Assembly (NCBI GenBank): GCA_013399115.1
Contig: VXAA01004387.1
Coordinates: 62,001-126,000, forward strand
Length of the DNA: 64,000 nt
Direction of reading: 5' to 3'
DNA from: Anseranas semipalmata
Lineage: Eukaryota; Chordata; Aves; Anseriformes; Anseranatidae
Both the position numbers and the translations under genes were made by a program. A model generated the notes under the pieces. It saw only the letters and a list, made by a program, of their open reading frames with translations. It did no database searches and was not told the origin of the DNA. Shown here piece by piece: positions 51,964 to 64,000 of the stretch. Every line of letters begins with the position of its first letter. Position 1 is the first letter of the stretch.

Positions 51964-54900
51964 AAGTACCAAATGATGTGAATCACCTTATTTAACTGTT
52001 TGCCTTATACTTGTCGCGTAGGCAATGGAAGAGTGTATTTAAAAAGAAAAAAAACCACCTTGATAATGCTGAAATGGAGAGCCAGATCTCCCCAGAGGTC
52101 AGCCAGGCACTGTCCAGGTGGCAATGAGAGTCTCTGGTCAAGTATCCTTGCAGCAGGCTCTTCAGCTGTATTGGACGAGAGTCCCTGGACTGTTGTGTTG
52201 CTGAAGTCTCACAAGCCAGCTGGCGCATGGTTCCATGTGACCACCAGAGCATGTGCATCATCCATCGTCTCTGATTGTCTTACAGTGTGTGCAAAACATC
52301 TCCTGTCTTAACTGTGCACAGAAGACTGTCCTACACGAGCTTTTCTGCACATGCAAGAACAGTTTCTACTGATCATTTGAATGATCTACATGCAGTCTGG
52401 TCAATTTGACAGCGGGAGCTGCCTGTGGAGATTCCCAAGACTGCCAGGTTCTCCACTAGGAGAATAAATTAACACATCCTAAGTATACAAACACTTTATC
52501 TTTAACCAGCGTGTGCTGGGTAGGCACACAAGCACAGCTTGGGTACCCAGCCATACCACAGATGTAACTATAGGGCAAACTTGAATTTCATCTTTGTGTT
52601 ACCATTATAATTTGAATTCCACAGATCTCACCACATACTTACCATAGTGGAGATTACTGCCTGATTAGGAATCCAGAAATGGTCACATTATGAATATCAT
52701 TAGTAAGAGTAATCCCAATTCCTATAAAATTCAGGCTGTATCACTACATATTCTGTGCACATGCTTTCTGTTTATTTGCTTTCTTGCTTAATGAAAACTG
52801 GTTATGAGCTACAGATGCCTTTGATACTTCTTATGTAATTTGGCACACAGACACATTTGCCACAAATTTTAGCACGTGAATGAGGTGTTTAAGAATGAGG
52901 AACTGGGCCAAAATTGTGATGGCAAGAGAATAGTAGCTCTGAATGAAAAATAAATGTATACTTGCTAGCTGGCTTGTCTCTGGAGGGTTCTTATTTCTTC
53001 AGCATATGCCATCATCCAGAACTCACAGCTCTTCTTTTCAGGGTATTCACTGTCCCCTCCTCAGGCAATGCTGATATGTTGGAAGGAATTGCCAAGGATT
53101 TTCTCTACAAAGATTGACTAATAATTTACATCTTTTTAAAAAAGAATTGGCATCATGGCTCTGCTGAGGTGCCAAAGCAATGATGGCAGTGATCAGTGAA
53201 TGATAATGTAGCAGTATTTAGTGCTCCAGAAATTCGCTATTTGTTTTCACTGGGAATCCCTTGTTTCTTTTGGATCCTTCAGCATAACCAGCATAAGCAC
53301 TGTTTTATTCTGCCAGCATTTTCTCTTCTGGTTTTTAACACCTCATAGTAACATTTGAAGAAGGGAAGGGAGGACATGGCTATTGAAGACAACAAAGCAT
53401 TGGCAATGCCTTTGGAAATGTTTCAAGGAGGAAAACACACATTGTGTTCTTCCCAACAAGGCAGACAAATCTCAGTAGGTCTATACGTTCAAGGAGTGCA
53501 TCTAAGTCAAAGTAATTCTTGCTGCTTTGCCTTGCTTGGGACTGAGTCACAAGTAACTCTCCCCTTTCCAAATCTAGGATATTCTGTGTTTCCAGGGAGC
53601 AAAATATACCTGTGGGCAGCCAGGCTGTCTGTGTTGTGGAACATCCTATTCAATTCTGATGCAAGAGAAAAAGGCAGAGAAGCAATTCAGAAGAAAAGCT
53701 GTGAAGTTTGTAGTAGAGCAAAAAGAGAATTGGACTGTGTGCAAAAGATTGTGTCCCTAATCTTCACTTTAGCAGTGATGTCAGCGAACCTGCTAAGAGG
53801 ATGACAGGGTAGCTGTAAGGCTGCACATGCCACTCTCCATAAGGATTATGAATTCCTATACGCAGCACCACGCCTTTTAAGCATGCCAGCTCACGTGCTA
53901 CTTATTCAGAGAGAGAGGAGAGAGTTAGAAGTGTTTTTCTGTATCAAGTCCACACTGCTATAGTCTGTAAACAAATAACCGTATATATTTAAGGTTCTTT
54001 CACCTGCAAGTTCAGCAAGTTCAGTTCTTACAGCAAAATACTGAAGTGCAGTGAATATGTCATAATTAATCAATGAAAAAATGCATTAAATATAGTCACA
54101 GTCCATGTTAAATGTGACATAATCGTCATAGACTTAAAGTGTAACTCACCTCTTGTCGTCAGACTCTTTTCTCAGAGGATTGCTTATCCTCTTTCTTTGG
54201 TTTAGCATTGTGAAGAACTGAGATAATACTTTGCACAAAAAATATCCTCCTCCAACACTCACTTGTTACTGTGGAAGGATCTAATCCCTAATTAATGGCT
54301 CAAGTACTCTCTCCTTATCAGAGACTGGCACAGAAGGCAAAAAACAATAAACAGAAAGGGACAGAGCTGTTACAGACAGGTAACCTCAGAGATTTTCCAG
54401 TGAAGTCATATGGCAGTAGGTGAGGACAGGAAGAGAAATACAGGGACAGAGAGATGTATTTTTGTGTCTTAGTAATGATCTTAAAAAGAACTTAATGCCA
54501 TTTGACCTTTCTAAATTAAAAAAAAAAAAAAAAGCATATTTTTATATTTGTTAGAAACATTTTGTAGAGATACAGACCATATATGCCATGTTTGTGTGTC
54601 TTCTCTCTAAACTAACTTCATTTGAAGTGCTAGTGTGTGTATTTAAAATACTTTCCATGAACTCTCTGGCAGCTCAGTTGTTTTTGCATTTTTCAGTGTA
54701 TGAACACCCATTTGAGAATGTCTAGTAATATCGTAAGATGAGTGGAGGTAATTGAGAGTGCAATGTGTCTACTGATAATAAAGGTCCAATTTGCTTTCAT
54801 AGCTCTCATGCAGAACAACATGCAGAAGCAGATCATTGCAACACTGAGTGCTAGAGTTCAGTTGGGCCCCCAGTTTCCCATGGAAGGCCAAGAGGGAAGC

Positions 54901-54998
54901 AGGCACATAAGAATGCTGAAACAGCATCTGTCAATCTCTGACCGCATCTAACGTGGTCAGCACTTTCTCTTGAAGAACTAGAAGACAAGACATTCAGG
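51964..54998. other. Intronic stretch without recognised element
   Basis: Includes the longest non-PCLO frame in the window (53355-53804, 149 codons). It has no recognisable domain, signal peptide or splice partner and is treated as chance. An A16 run lies near 54518. Confidence 0.5.
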
Positions 54999-55053
54999 GA
55001 CATCTGTCATTTGTCAGATGACAGATGTCAAGGACTCTACTAATGTCCTTGAC
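54999..55053. repeat. Two overlapping perfect inverted repeats
   Basis: Repeat 1: GACATCTGTCAT (54999-55010) and ATGACAGATGTC (55018-55029), 7-nt spacer. Repeat 2: GTCAAGGAC (55027-55035) and GTCCTTGAC (55045-55053), 9-nt spacer. They share GTC at 55027-55029, so both hairpins cannot fully form at once. The role is unknown. Confidence 0.8.
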
Positions 55054-58000
55054 AAAGTCTTCTAACAAAAGAAAAGTTAAAAGCACAGAAATGCCAGTTT
55101 AGGGTTTCACTTCTCAGGTGAGACATAAGTGATCTCAGCAACTCTCAGAGGAAAATGAAGACCCTGTGCTCCTTTCTTTGCATAGTGGCTATGAAAAATG
55201 TGAATAGGTTTAATAATTACACTAGAACAAGGCAGTTAGAAAGGGCAATTAATTGGATGTTGAAATACTTTAAATCAACTTTAGGATATGGCTGTTTTCC
55301 TCTCTTGATTACAAAGGAAGCATGAGGTGACTAACTTAGACTGAGATTTTTGTCTTGTAGAAATCTTAAATTAGATTAGATGAACGTATGTTGCTTATGC
55401 ATGAAGAAGCTATGGAACAATTGAAAGATGTGGGGGGGACTGGTTGTCTAAAGGACTACATTGCTCCTCATCAACAAGTGGCAAATGGCTGAGTTGGATG
55501 CATTTTCCAGAGCAGCGTGGTGTACCATTTTGAGAATGATTGCCTTCCATTCACTCATTCACTATTTACTTCATCACAGACTGTACAGATCTTTGAAATA
55601 TGCTGGCTGTATGCTCTCAGGCAGTCTGGCTGAAGGATGATTCGGGTTAAGATGTTCTGATTCTGCAGGTCACTGACATGGAGAAAATGTTCCTCGTGGA
55701 TGGATAGGGAAGTTTGAGTTTGTGATTGTCTCATAGCATCATTACACCAGCTAACTGAGGTGCACCATTTGTCAAGTGAAATCTCTTCTTCATTATCTGT
55801 GTTTCTGATTTTTTTTTTCCTTTTATATTGTTGACAGGAAATATGCAATCACTCCCTGCATGTTTGCTTGCTGTTTTACTTCAGTAAAAGGAGACAAGGA
55901 AGTTTTCTGTAAAACTTCCTTTAGTCTAAAGTTTGCCAGAAAGTGTTCTTGTTCCTGAAGAAATCTGTTCATCAAGAAAAGGAGTGAAGCTGACCTCAGA
56001 CAGTCAAGGCCGATGAAGCCAAAGCTGTCTGAGGATAGGCACCCAAAACAGTATAAAATTTCTCCCCACACACCAGAAAAAAATCAGCCCCCATAGTTAC
56101 TACAATACCCATTTTTATAAAAGTGATACAGTTTAAGGAGGCAAAAGATTAAGATATATCAAGCAAAGTGCTAATTTTCTTACTAGGTCAGATGTCTTTT
56201 TGCTTTCTGTAAAAAAATATTTTTGTTCTGCTGCTTGTTGATGACTTGGAGGGCAGTAGTCCCGGGCTTGAACAAATACCATTTACTCAGAAAAGACTGA
56301 AAACTTCCCTTATTTGACAACTACTTCTAGTGCGTAGAAAAAGAAAAAATCATATAATTCTCTACATACAGAAATGAAGAGTGCAGTGTTTAAAGGAACA
56401 ATGCAGATAAATAATTTACCTTTATCCCTGTCACAAAAACTGTGTTTTAAGGAGTTAAATTCACTAAACAGCAAATCTGTTAGTAGATTACTTAATTCAT
56501 ACACTGTTTTTTTTTCTGCAGTAGTCGACTTGTTATAAGAAATATTTATTTTGTGTGACACCAAATGTGTATATCACAAATAAGATGTGACATATCAAGT
56601 CTCATGATACTTATGCTGATTCTCTAAAAGAAGGAAAGCAACTAAAAATCACTTTGTCAACTCCCCCATTTTAAAATGTAGAAAAGTTATTTTTCTATGT
56701 TTTTTTTTTTTTTCATTTGTTTTATTACCAGCCTAAGGTGGATACAACAGAAGTACTGGGACTTCATTACTTAAAGACATGAATTTAAACCCAAGGTAGA
56801 TGAGAAATTATGCAGTTACTAACCTCATTCAGTAGTGACTGATGTCATCAGGGAAAGAGCATGTGAAAAGAACTGAAGGTCTCACCATGTGTCTTAGCGG
56901 GCAGTTCCCTGTTTCCAGATACAAAGCTAGCCCATACCCACAGATTGAGTGCTTGTGAGGAATGAACTGTTGAATGCCCACACAATTCTTCCAGGGGGAC
57001 AGTCTGAACAGCTGCACTGTGATACCTCTTCTGAGAATCAACAATAAGATTCTGTCTGTCCTGCTGCCAGCTTAGGCTCTTTTCCAAGCAATGAGTCAAA
57101 AGTTTAATGACAGAGGAACTACAATTCCTTCACTTATTTTGTGTAATTTATATGCATCTTATAATGATCTTAACGAATTATACACCAAAAAAAAAAAAAA
57201 AAAGATCCTGTCTTTCTCACTGAGAAAAGAAGGAAAGTTCAGAGTATTTTTTTCCAAAGAATTAACTGTTTGTAGGTGTTACTTGTTTTGGAAGAAGGAT
57301 ATTTTGCAATTAATAGCTTCACAAGCTCTTCCTCATTCATGACGGTTATCCATGCAACACTGTATTGCTTGATTACCATGTACAGGAATGCCATTTGGGT
57401 GAGATGTTCTTTTGATTTTCCTTCAGGAGGAATTAGCCAGTGTGCAGAGGCTTTGCTGGGTATCCTTTAAGCACTGGCAGTACCATCTTTCCTACAGATT
57501 CCTCAAAATGTTGACCAAGAGCCATAAATGTTCTCCATGACATGTACACTCCCCAGGGTGTCTCCTGTCCCACAGGAAGTGATAGATGATGGCGTAGCTT
57601 CTGTTTAACCATTGCCAAAACACATTTGTACAAATATCACACAGATTTGCTCTGCTCTAAGAAGTGTATTATTATTATTTTTTAATTAATTACAAAAATA
57701 AACAGTTTGTATGAGTCTGTAATACCAGGATATTATGCAATGGCTGTAATACAAGGTCAGCACACAAAGTTGTAACTGAGAGAACTTATGTGCTAAATCC
57801 TCAAGCACTTGTTACTTTCATAACAAAATATAGATAACTTCAAAAAAAAAAAAAGTTAAATAAAGCTGAACAGTTTCAAGTTTTTGTCCAAGATGTTAAG
57901 ATAACTGATAACATTCACCCATGTCTGAACTATTATTTACACTGTGCCAAGACATCACTAATATGCCAGATTCATAACATACCAAGTAAGTTGCAATATG

Positions 58001-58515
58001 CCAGCAGAGCATCCCCTATGTAAATCTTTTTCCTGTGATGAGAGGGTTGCCTTATACTATCTGGGAAACATCAATAAAATCTATTCAATTTCTCGTTAAG
58101 AAGAACATTAACAAAAAGCTTAAGCTAAAAGCAACTAGTGTAGCATTAAAAATGTCATGAAGATTGATTTTTTTACTGTGAAGCAATAAACAATTGGCTG
58201 ACGTATTGGCTGAACAGATTAAAGCTTGTCTTTTATGGTAGATTCATCCTTGTAAGAATCTTTACTGTTTTTGTGAAACTGGACTGAAATTATAGTATTG
58301 CTGTGAGCTGAGGTGAACTCTAGACTTCGGGCATTTTCCTACGGTAACTCTTGACCTGGAATTGGGATGTTACATGTAGTTTAAATGGCTGGGCAACTCA
58401 ATAAGCAAAAAAACTGGTTAGATGGTTGGATTTAGGAAGTGGTGGTTAATGGGTTATGATTTTTTTGGAGGCACATAATGCATGTGCTGTGACCTACCTC
58501 ATATAATATTGTTTT
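55054..58515. other. Intronic stretch without recognised element
   Basis: AT-rich intron DNA with A and T runs (T14 near 56701, A17 near 57187). No gene or transposon recognised. Confidence 0.55.
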
Positions 58516-58675
58516 CAGTGATGTGGAGGAGGTGATAGAGTAAAATCTCATAACATTTGCAGATGACACTGGATTAGGGGGAAATGCTTGAGGGCAGGCC
58601 TGCTGTTCAGAGGGACCAAGTCTGGCTGGAGGAATGGGCCAATAGGAACCTCATAAAATTCAACAATGACAAATA
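58516..58675 (+). mobile_element. CR1 LINE internal ORF2 fragment, sense
   Basis: GATGTGGAGGAGGTGATAGA and TTTGCAGATGACACTGGA match the CR1 reverse transcriptase region up to and including the FADDT box. The next frame reads LEGRPAVQRD, then WLEEWANRNLIKFNNDK, parallel to the [24 protein letters not shown] of the 10585 copy. It is truncated at both ends and diverged, with no octamer tail nearby. Confidence 0.85.
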
Positions 58676-60937
58676 CAAATCTACTCTCTTCCTAATGACT
58701 TTTGTTTATGCATTATACTATACAGTGTATACATGTGTCTTACTTATTATATCATGTTTACACTAAATGTATTGCTGTTTCTTAAATATCAAAGCTGATA
58801 GGGATGGGAGAGTTCAAAACGTTTAAAAATATTGAGTTCAGCTGTAAGTTAGTGGCATCTATTGAGTCATTGGCATCTATCAGTAAACACAGATGAATCT
58901 CAGTGCCTATGGTTTTTGTATAGATTTAAAGCTAGCATAGCTTTAAATAGAGATGTCTACCAGAATAACACCTGGTTGATCTTACTCTGATGTGACAGAC
59001 CATCCAAAAAGAAGAAGCCTGTATCTTGTTTTCAAGTAGATCCGATAAATGCTCCAAGATGCTAATTTGTAAAGCATTTGTAAATTTTATGATCCTTCAG
59101 GATGATAACCAGTGTGCAAAACAGCATGAAGCTGTTTCTCTGCTGACATAAATCAATGCTGTGTTATTAAAACAACTGGAATATATCTGAATTTCATCAG
59201 CTCAGAATTTGGCTTCATGTATATTTTATGCTTTAATTGCCAATGGCCAAGAAGTGAAATGTCTGAGTAGGTTTAATCATGTTTCTAGGAAACAACTTCA
59301 TTTAAGTTAATTTAGTTTAGAAAGTGCCAAAACAATTCTCCTGAGCACAATCTTGAAAATGTTGTACCTATCTAGACAACTAAGTGTTGATATGGATCAT
59401 CATATTATCTATTCTGCAGAATTGTGTAGCAATAATAATGCAAATAAAAATTTACCATGGATTTGATTATACACATTACTTTTCCTGTTGCTTTCCAAGT
59501 GCCTGATCTAACTTGGTTTTGTTTGCTTTGTCATGTTTCTTCTCCGTCTGTTCTCCAGACTTTCCAGATTGCTTTATCATAACTGTGATATCTAAATAAA
59601 TAGTTTGCTTTTCTTCACTTTTAAATCTGAACTCTCCAAAGACAGTTGTTTCTTCTTCATCATTTTTTCTGTGGCTGACAATTCTGTTCATACAGACAAT
59701 GGAATGTGGTGTAAAATTCTTCCCACAGATAAGAGCGTACCATCACCCTAGGATATATCTGATCTAGATAAGGCTAGAGAATGAATGGGAAGATAATGTA
59801 TAGTAAATGAACACAAAAGGAAGGTATGTTCTGTCTCTGCTCACAGCCAAATAGAGTTGGAAGACTTCATATTGTTTGATTTGATTGATTTGTTCTCATT
59901 GCTGTAGCATATTTTGTCACATTGCAAAATCTTTTGTGCCTAACGCGTCTTTTTCATTCTTTATTTTCATGCATTTTTCCAATGACTACCATTGGATCTT
60001 TCCCCCAAAAAGGTCACCGTTGTCCTGCTTTGCTGTGATTCAGCCATTTGGTTTTGAATTTTGTTTTTGAATGTCTTGTTAGAAAGTGATGAAAACCATA
60101 TATGGACTTGTGTTTTTTTACTACCCCGGTGGTATGTTTATGCATTGGATCATGGACACAAAATGAAAGACTCAATCTGCATTTTGAAGTTTAACCATAT
60201 TTTCCATTTCAAATTACTCAGGGACATGTATCAATGTCCTCATCACCATTTTTCTGTTCAAGTCCATTTCAATTTTTTTCCATTTTACTTCTGTAAAGTT
60301 TCAACTTCAAAGCACAGAATATCCAAAGGTTGTAAAGACCATGGTTTTCCAGAGATAACTAGTGATTTTCAACTACCATCTTGAAGGGCATGCTCTTAGG
60401 CACTAGAAATCCAGATCAGTAGGTGCCATATTTATATATATATATATAAAATTCAGACACCTAGAAATCTATTAAAAAATCATATATCTCGTATCTAGCT
60501 GTGACAAGAGTCAGATTGCTACTAATGCTCTTACTTAGAGTTTCCTATGCCAATTCACACAAACTCATGTGTGATTACCGAAAATCTGTTGCACATTCTA
60601 ATTGTGTCTTTCCTTTCTTTACTCATCTAATTAGACAAATGGTTTCATGCTTTGAAAATTCAGCCCAGAGGAAATACTTGTTTGAGTTAGCACATGAACA
60701 TTGTTTGCACAGAGCTTCTGGGTCAGATGGCTACATTCTCAGCCAGTGGTGCAGTTGTTGCTGCTATATGGGACTTAGCTAATAATTAAGCAATATCAGC
60801 ACCTGCATTTGGTGCTGGAATTCTGTTTACTTTTATAATGGAAAAATATCCTTGCAAACTTTATTTTCAATTTTGTGTAAAGACAGGAACAACAACAACA
60901 AAAGCCTGGTGTGCCCCAAGTTACTCAGTATCTCTCT

Positions 60938-60941
<4 letters not shown>

Positions 60942-60969
<28 letters not shown>
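60942..60969 (+). repeat. T28 homopolymer
   Basis: Twenty-eight T residues after CTCTCTGCTC. It may be the reverse-strand A-tail of an unrecognised retroposon, or a simple repeat. Its true length is uncertain in most assemblies. Confidence 0.85.
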
Positions 60970-60973
<4 letters not shown>

Positions 60974-61540
60974 GTAATTTGTATAGGGAGTTATTGACAT
61001 TTGTTTGGAAAGTCCAGTCTAATCATTGCTTAAATGCTGAAACAGTTCCAGTAAATCCTGGCTGTTTATACTCTAATAGCTGTAGCAGAGCTGCTCGACT
61101 AAGTGGTAAAAAGATGATAAGATTTCATGAATTTCCCTGGGAACAGAGTAGCAGCAACAGATTGGCAGCAATCTGATCTTTATTATCTCCATAATGGGGA
61201 AAAAAGTCCAAATTGTAATTGCAGAGCATAGGTTATGGTCAGCCTACTCCAGCAAAATAAATTATTTTGTGTCAACTGAGTCATGTTTCTAATCTTTCTA
61301 CTATGTTGCTACTGTGGCACAACAAAATATACAAGGTGATACGATTTCACAGTGTTCTGAGGACACTGAGCTACACATGCTTAGAATACATAAGTCAACT
61401 TGGACACAAAGTACCGAATGGTGGAGATAAGGAAAAAGAGAATGAGGTATTTTTAAAATACTTCTGAGGTGTTCCTTGCCAGGTCACCAGTGACAGAATT
61501 TATTAGTGCCAAGTCGTTGGCCACTACTCATATATACTCA

Positions 61541-61569
61541 TATATATATATATGTGTGTGTGTGTGTGC
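61541..61569 (+). repeat. (TA)n(TG)n microsatellite
   Basis: About six TA units followed by eight TG units, after scattered CATATA. A compound dinucleotide repeat. Confidence 0.9.
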
Positions 61570-63945
61570 GTGAATATGCATCACTGAAAATAGTTTGGGA
61601 TGTCTGGAAGGATATGAAATGACAAGTGAAATGTCATTTTGAAAGTCACAAAGTAGGTTAATTGGGGAAAAAACTCTTGGCGATTCAGATGGATTAGTAT
61701 TTTTCTCTAAGTACAGCATGCTCTCAAAAAGCAACTCTTCATTCATTAAAGCTCCTAAGTTTATATTGTCAGCTGTATAAATCAGTGGCTCACAAACTAA
61801 TTATAACAATTTGGTATCCATATTTGTTTGTTAATCAAAATATAAAATAAATTTAGTTGCACGATCTGTCTTGTTAAAGTCATCTTAAGGCTTCAGTAAA
61901 GATTAGATGGGAGGGTAAGATCACAGTCTTGGGATATCAGTAAAAACAGTTGCAGATAATTAGCAGTCTTCTAACTTTGAAGAATCCTAAAAAGGATTGG
62001 ATCTTAAATATGTAAAGTTCCATTTGAAGAGATGTATTCTTGAAGATATTTCCCACAGAAATCAATAGTCAGAGTTCTGAAAGGTGCCCTCTCTCATTCA
62101 CAGCACAGTGATTTGATTTCTGACAGTTAACAGATCCTATGTCTTATAAAGAAGAAAACAGTAGTTCATTAATCTGAAAAAGCTAAAATTGAAAGATTAA
62201 TGTCTGGATCTATCAAAATAGTCTGAGAGATGGAAATTAAGACTCAAAGATTAAGATAAATAAATAAATAATAAGGAAAGAACAAGGAAAAAGGAGATCT
62301 GAGAAACCATGATTGATGATATTTTTAAGCTACCTGCATTCTGTGTGATAAATTGGGCAATGTCATTGCAAACAGAAATAGTAAACTTAACATTTTCAAT
62401 AGATACAGTATCCATAAACAGGTTTGAAATTGCATCTTCACATGAGATAATACAGCAACATCCAAGCAATACTTCTTTGTCAACCAGAATCAAACACTTA
62501 AAACGCGTTGGACAAAAAGTAACACATTCATTCTGATTGTCCAGAAATGAATATTTTATCATTTAAAGTGTTTCTTCTAGTAGCATTTTTACAACATAAT
62601 AATAATGAAATACAATTTTCTAATTTAGTGCAAACAAATCAAATAGTTTGAATTGCCCCAATTTGCCCAGCAATGAGAACATTTGCAAACTGACACACAC
62701 GCACACATATGTGGTTGTCCCTTAGCAAACATGCTCCTACTTAATACGTCAGTCATGCATTTGACTCTAAAAACTACAAATTTAAAATCACAAGACTTTT
62801 CAAATTCTATAGTAATAAAAAACTTTAAATATTAGCATTGAAAATAATTTATTTTATTAGCAGCTGTATGGTTCAACAACTTAGATTTGCAAAATCAGAA
62901 ACAATGTCAACCATGATTTTCAGTTATTTAGCATAGGTATCCATAGCCTTACCTGTGAAACCAAGTGTCATGTGCTCCCATTTATATGACAAACCACCTC
63001 TCTGCCACTCTGTTTCAATTAAGATATCAGAGACAGAGACTGATGTAGCATGTCATAAGAAAACTCTGAACCTCTAGACCCCAATGTGGTTAAGAGTCTA
63101 TTCCTACTGATATGTTGAAAAGTCCATATGTTGGTTGTGTAGGTTAAAAGTAAGTTACCTGAGTTTTTGTGTTGTACACTAAGATTAGTTTCATAAGTTT
63201 TCAAGCTTTTGTTTTCACTCCTATTTTTTCTATATATAAGGAAGATTAGTGATTTGCTTTTTTCCAACTAAGAAAATCAAACTGATCATAATGTTTTCAT
63301 CTCTGTAATTTTTAAAGAAGGGAGAAAAGATGTGAGATTTGGTTATGCTTTACCACAAAGCAATTGTAGACTACTCTCCATTCTGATAATTTGTACATCC
63401 TTTGATGTAAAAGATGTCAATTAAAAGCAATTATTTAAGAAAAATATTAGTGTCTGCCAAATATAGGTGGATGTAAATGTGCATGCTTTGCAGCAGGAGC
63501 TCAATGATCTCTGTCTGTCACCCTATTTGTGTGATTCTAAAAGCTCAGCTACTATAATTTTTCATCTAAACTGTATGCATGTTTTAGGCATATGGTAAAG
63601 CTACCCTTTGAATCCACATTTCACATGGATTTCTAGAAATTTAATGCAATTTAATTAGTACTGCAAATTAAGGTTTGCTTGAAATAGATTTGCCTTGCAA
63701 ATTGCCTTTTTGCAGTACAGTAGGTCTGTCAGAAGAAGGTAGGATTGGCTTCAATGCAATTTTCAGTGGATCAGTTGTTTGTGTGATGTCAGTATTTACT
63801 CAAGAAATTTTTTTCCTACACTGAAAGTAAATTGAACAGTTCTACCCAAAGTTAAGTCTTTGGGAATGTAGCAGATGGGATGTTAATCTACCAGCCACAG
63901 CCAGACATTATTGATGACATCCTTCAGTACCCGCTGATGTTTTGT

Positions 63946-64000
63946 TCTCTTTCTTTTTCTTTCTTTCTTTCTTTCTTTCCTTCCTTCCTTCCTTCCTTCC
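63946..64000 (+). repeat. (TTTC)n to (TTCC)n microsatellite at window edge
   Basis: TTTC units (63951-63979) change into TTCC units (63980-64000), and the repeat is cut by the end of the window. Confidence 0.93.

Larger units (their letters stand above)
49576..64000 (+). other. PCLO: PCLO intron, at least 14.4 kb, phase 1, runs off the window
   Basis: It starts with GTAAAC. I read for the expected continuation NGLGIRIVGGKE of the PDZ domain and did not find it, so the next exon should lie beyond 64000. Contents are listed separately: a GC-richer block, a palindrome, a pyrimidine tract, inverted repeats, a CR1 fragment and microsatellites. Confidence 0.85.

Noticed and set aside
53355..53804. 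149-codon + strand frame, longest outside PCLO
   Set aside because: No domain, no repeated family wording, plain intron composition, and other chance frames in the window reach 130 codons.
1..64000. CRISPR arrays, operons, tRNA, rRNA or spliceosomal RNA genes
   Set aside because: None seen; the window is vertebrate intron and exon DNA, and no tRNA T-loop or U6-like start was recognised by eye.

Overview
The window is a piece of a vertebrate nuclear genome, most likely avian. It carries four consecutive coding exons of one giant gene on the + strand, PCLO (Piccolo, the presynaptic active-zone scaffold), separated by long AT-rich introns. The assignment to birds rests on the repeats: several CR1 LINE fragments, three of them ending in the tandem ATTCTRTG octamers typical of CR1, with no SINE-rich background. 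Turtles and crocodilians also carry CR1, so they are not fully excluded. I see no bacterial, viral or plasmid-like genes.

Layout. Positions 1-1071 are the 3' part of a very large PCLO exon whose frame is open from the first base. Intron 1072-34311 (33.2 kb) holds most of the recognisable repeats: a 5'-truncated, nearly intact CR1 at 10585-11470, two short CR1 3' ends, two old degraded CR1 pieces and several microsatellites. It also holds a CpG-richer stretch near 21.6-22.3 kb that may be a conserved regulatory element. Positions 34312-36523 are a 2.2-kb exon with the coiled-coil block and a Gln/Pro-rich low-complexity region. Intron 36524-41364 and exon 41365-41513 follow. Intron 41514-49493 contains two assembly blemishes (a 49-N gap and a single N). 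Exon 49494-49575 opens the PDZ domain. The last intron runs from 49576 past the window end; I did not find the next PDZ exon.

The four exons join without breaking frame. Intron phases are 0, 1, 0 and then 1, and the spliced product is 1171 codons plus one base. The encoded segment lies between the central disordered region and the PDZ/C2 part of Piccolo. It contains a cluster of [V/C]QT motifs, an RSxSxP motif, SP-rich stretches, the coiled coil that in the Piccolo/Bassoon family lies in the ELKS/CAST-binding region, and the first PDZ strand.

I found no previously undescribed biological system. The points most worth checking are the VQT cluster (possible dynein light chain docking), the RSMSDP motif, the candidate intronic enhancer with a paired SOX-like site next to a PBX/MEIS-like site, two overlapping perfect inverted repeats at 55.0 kb, a possible 51-nt micro-intron after the first exon, and the assembly artefacts.
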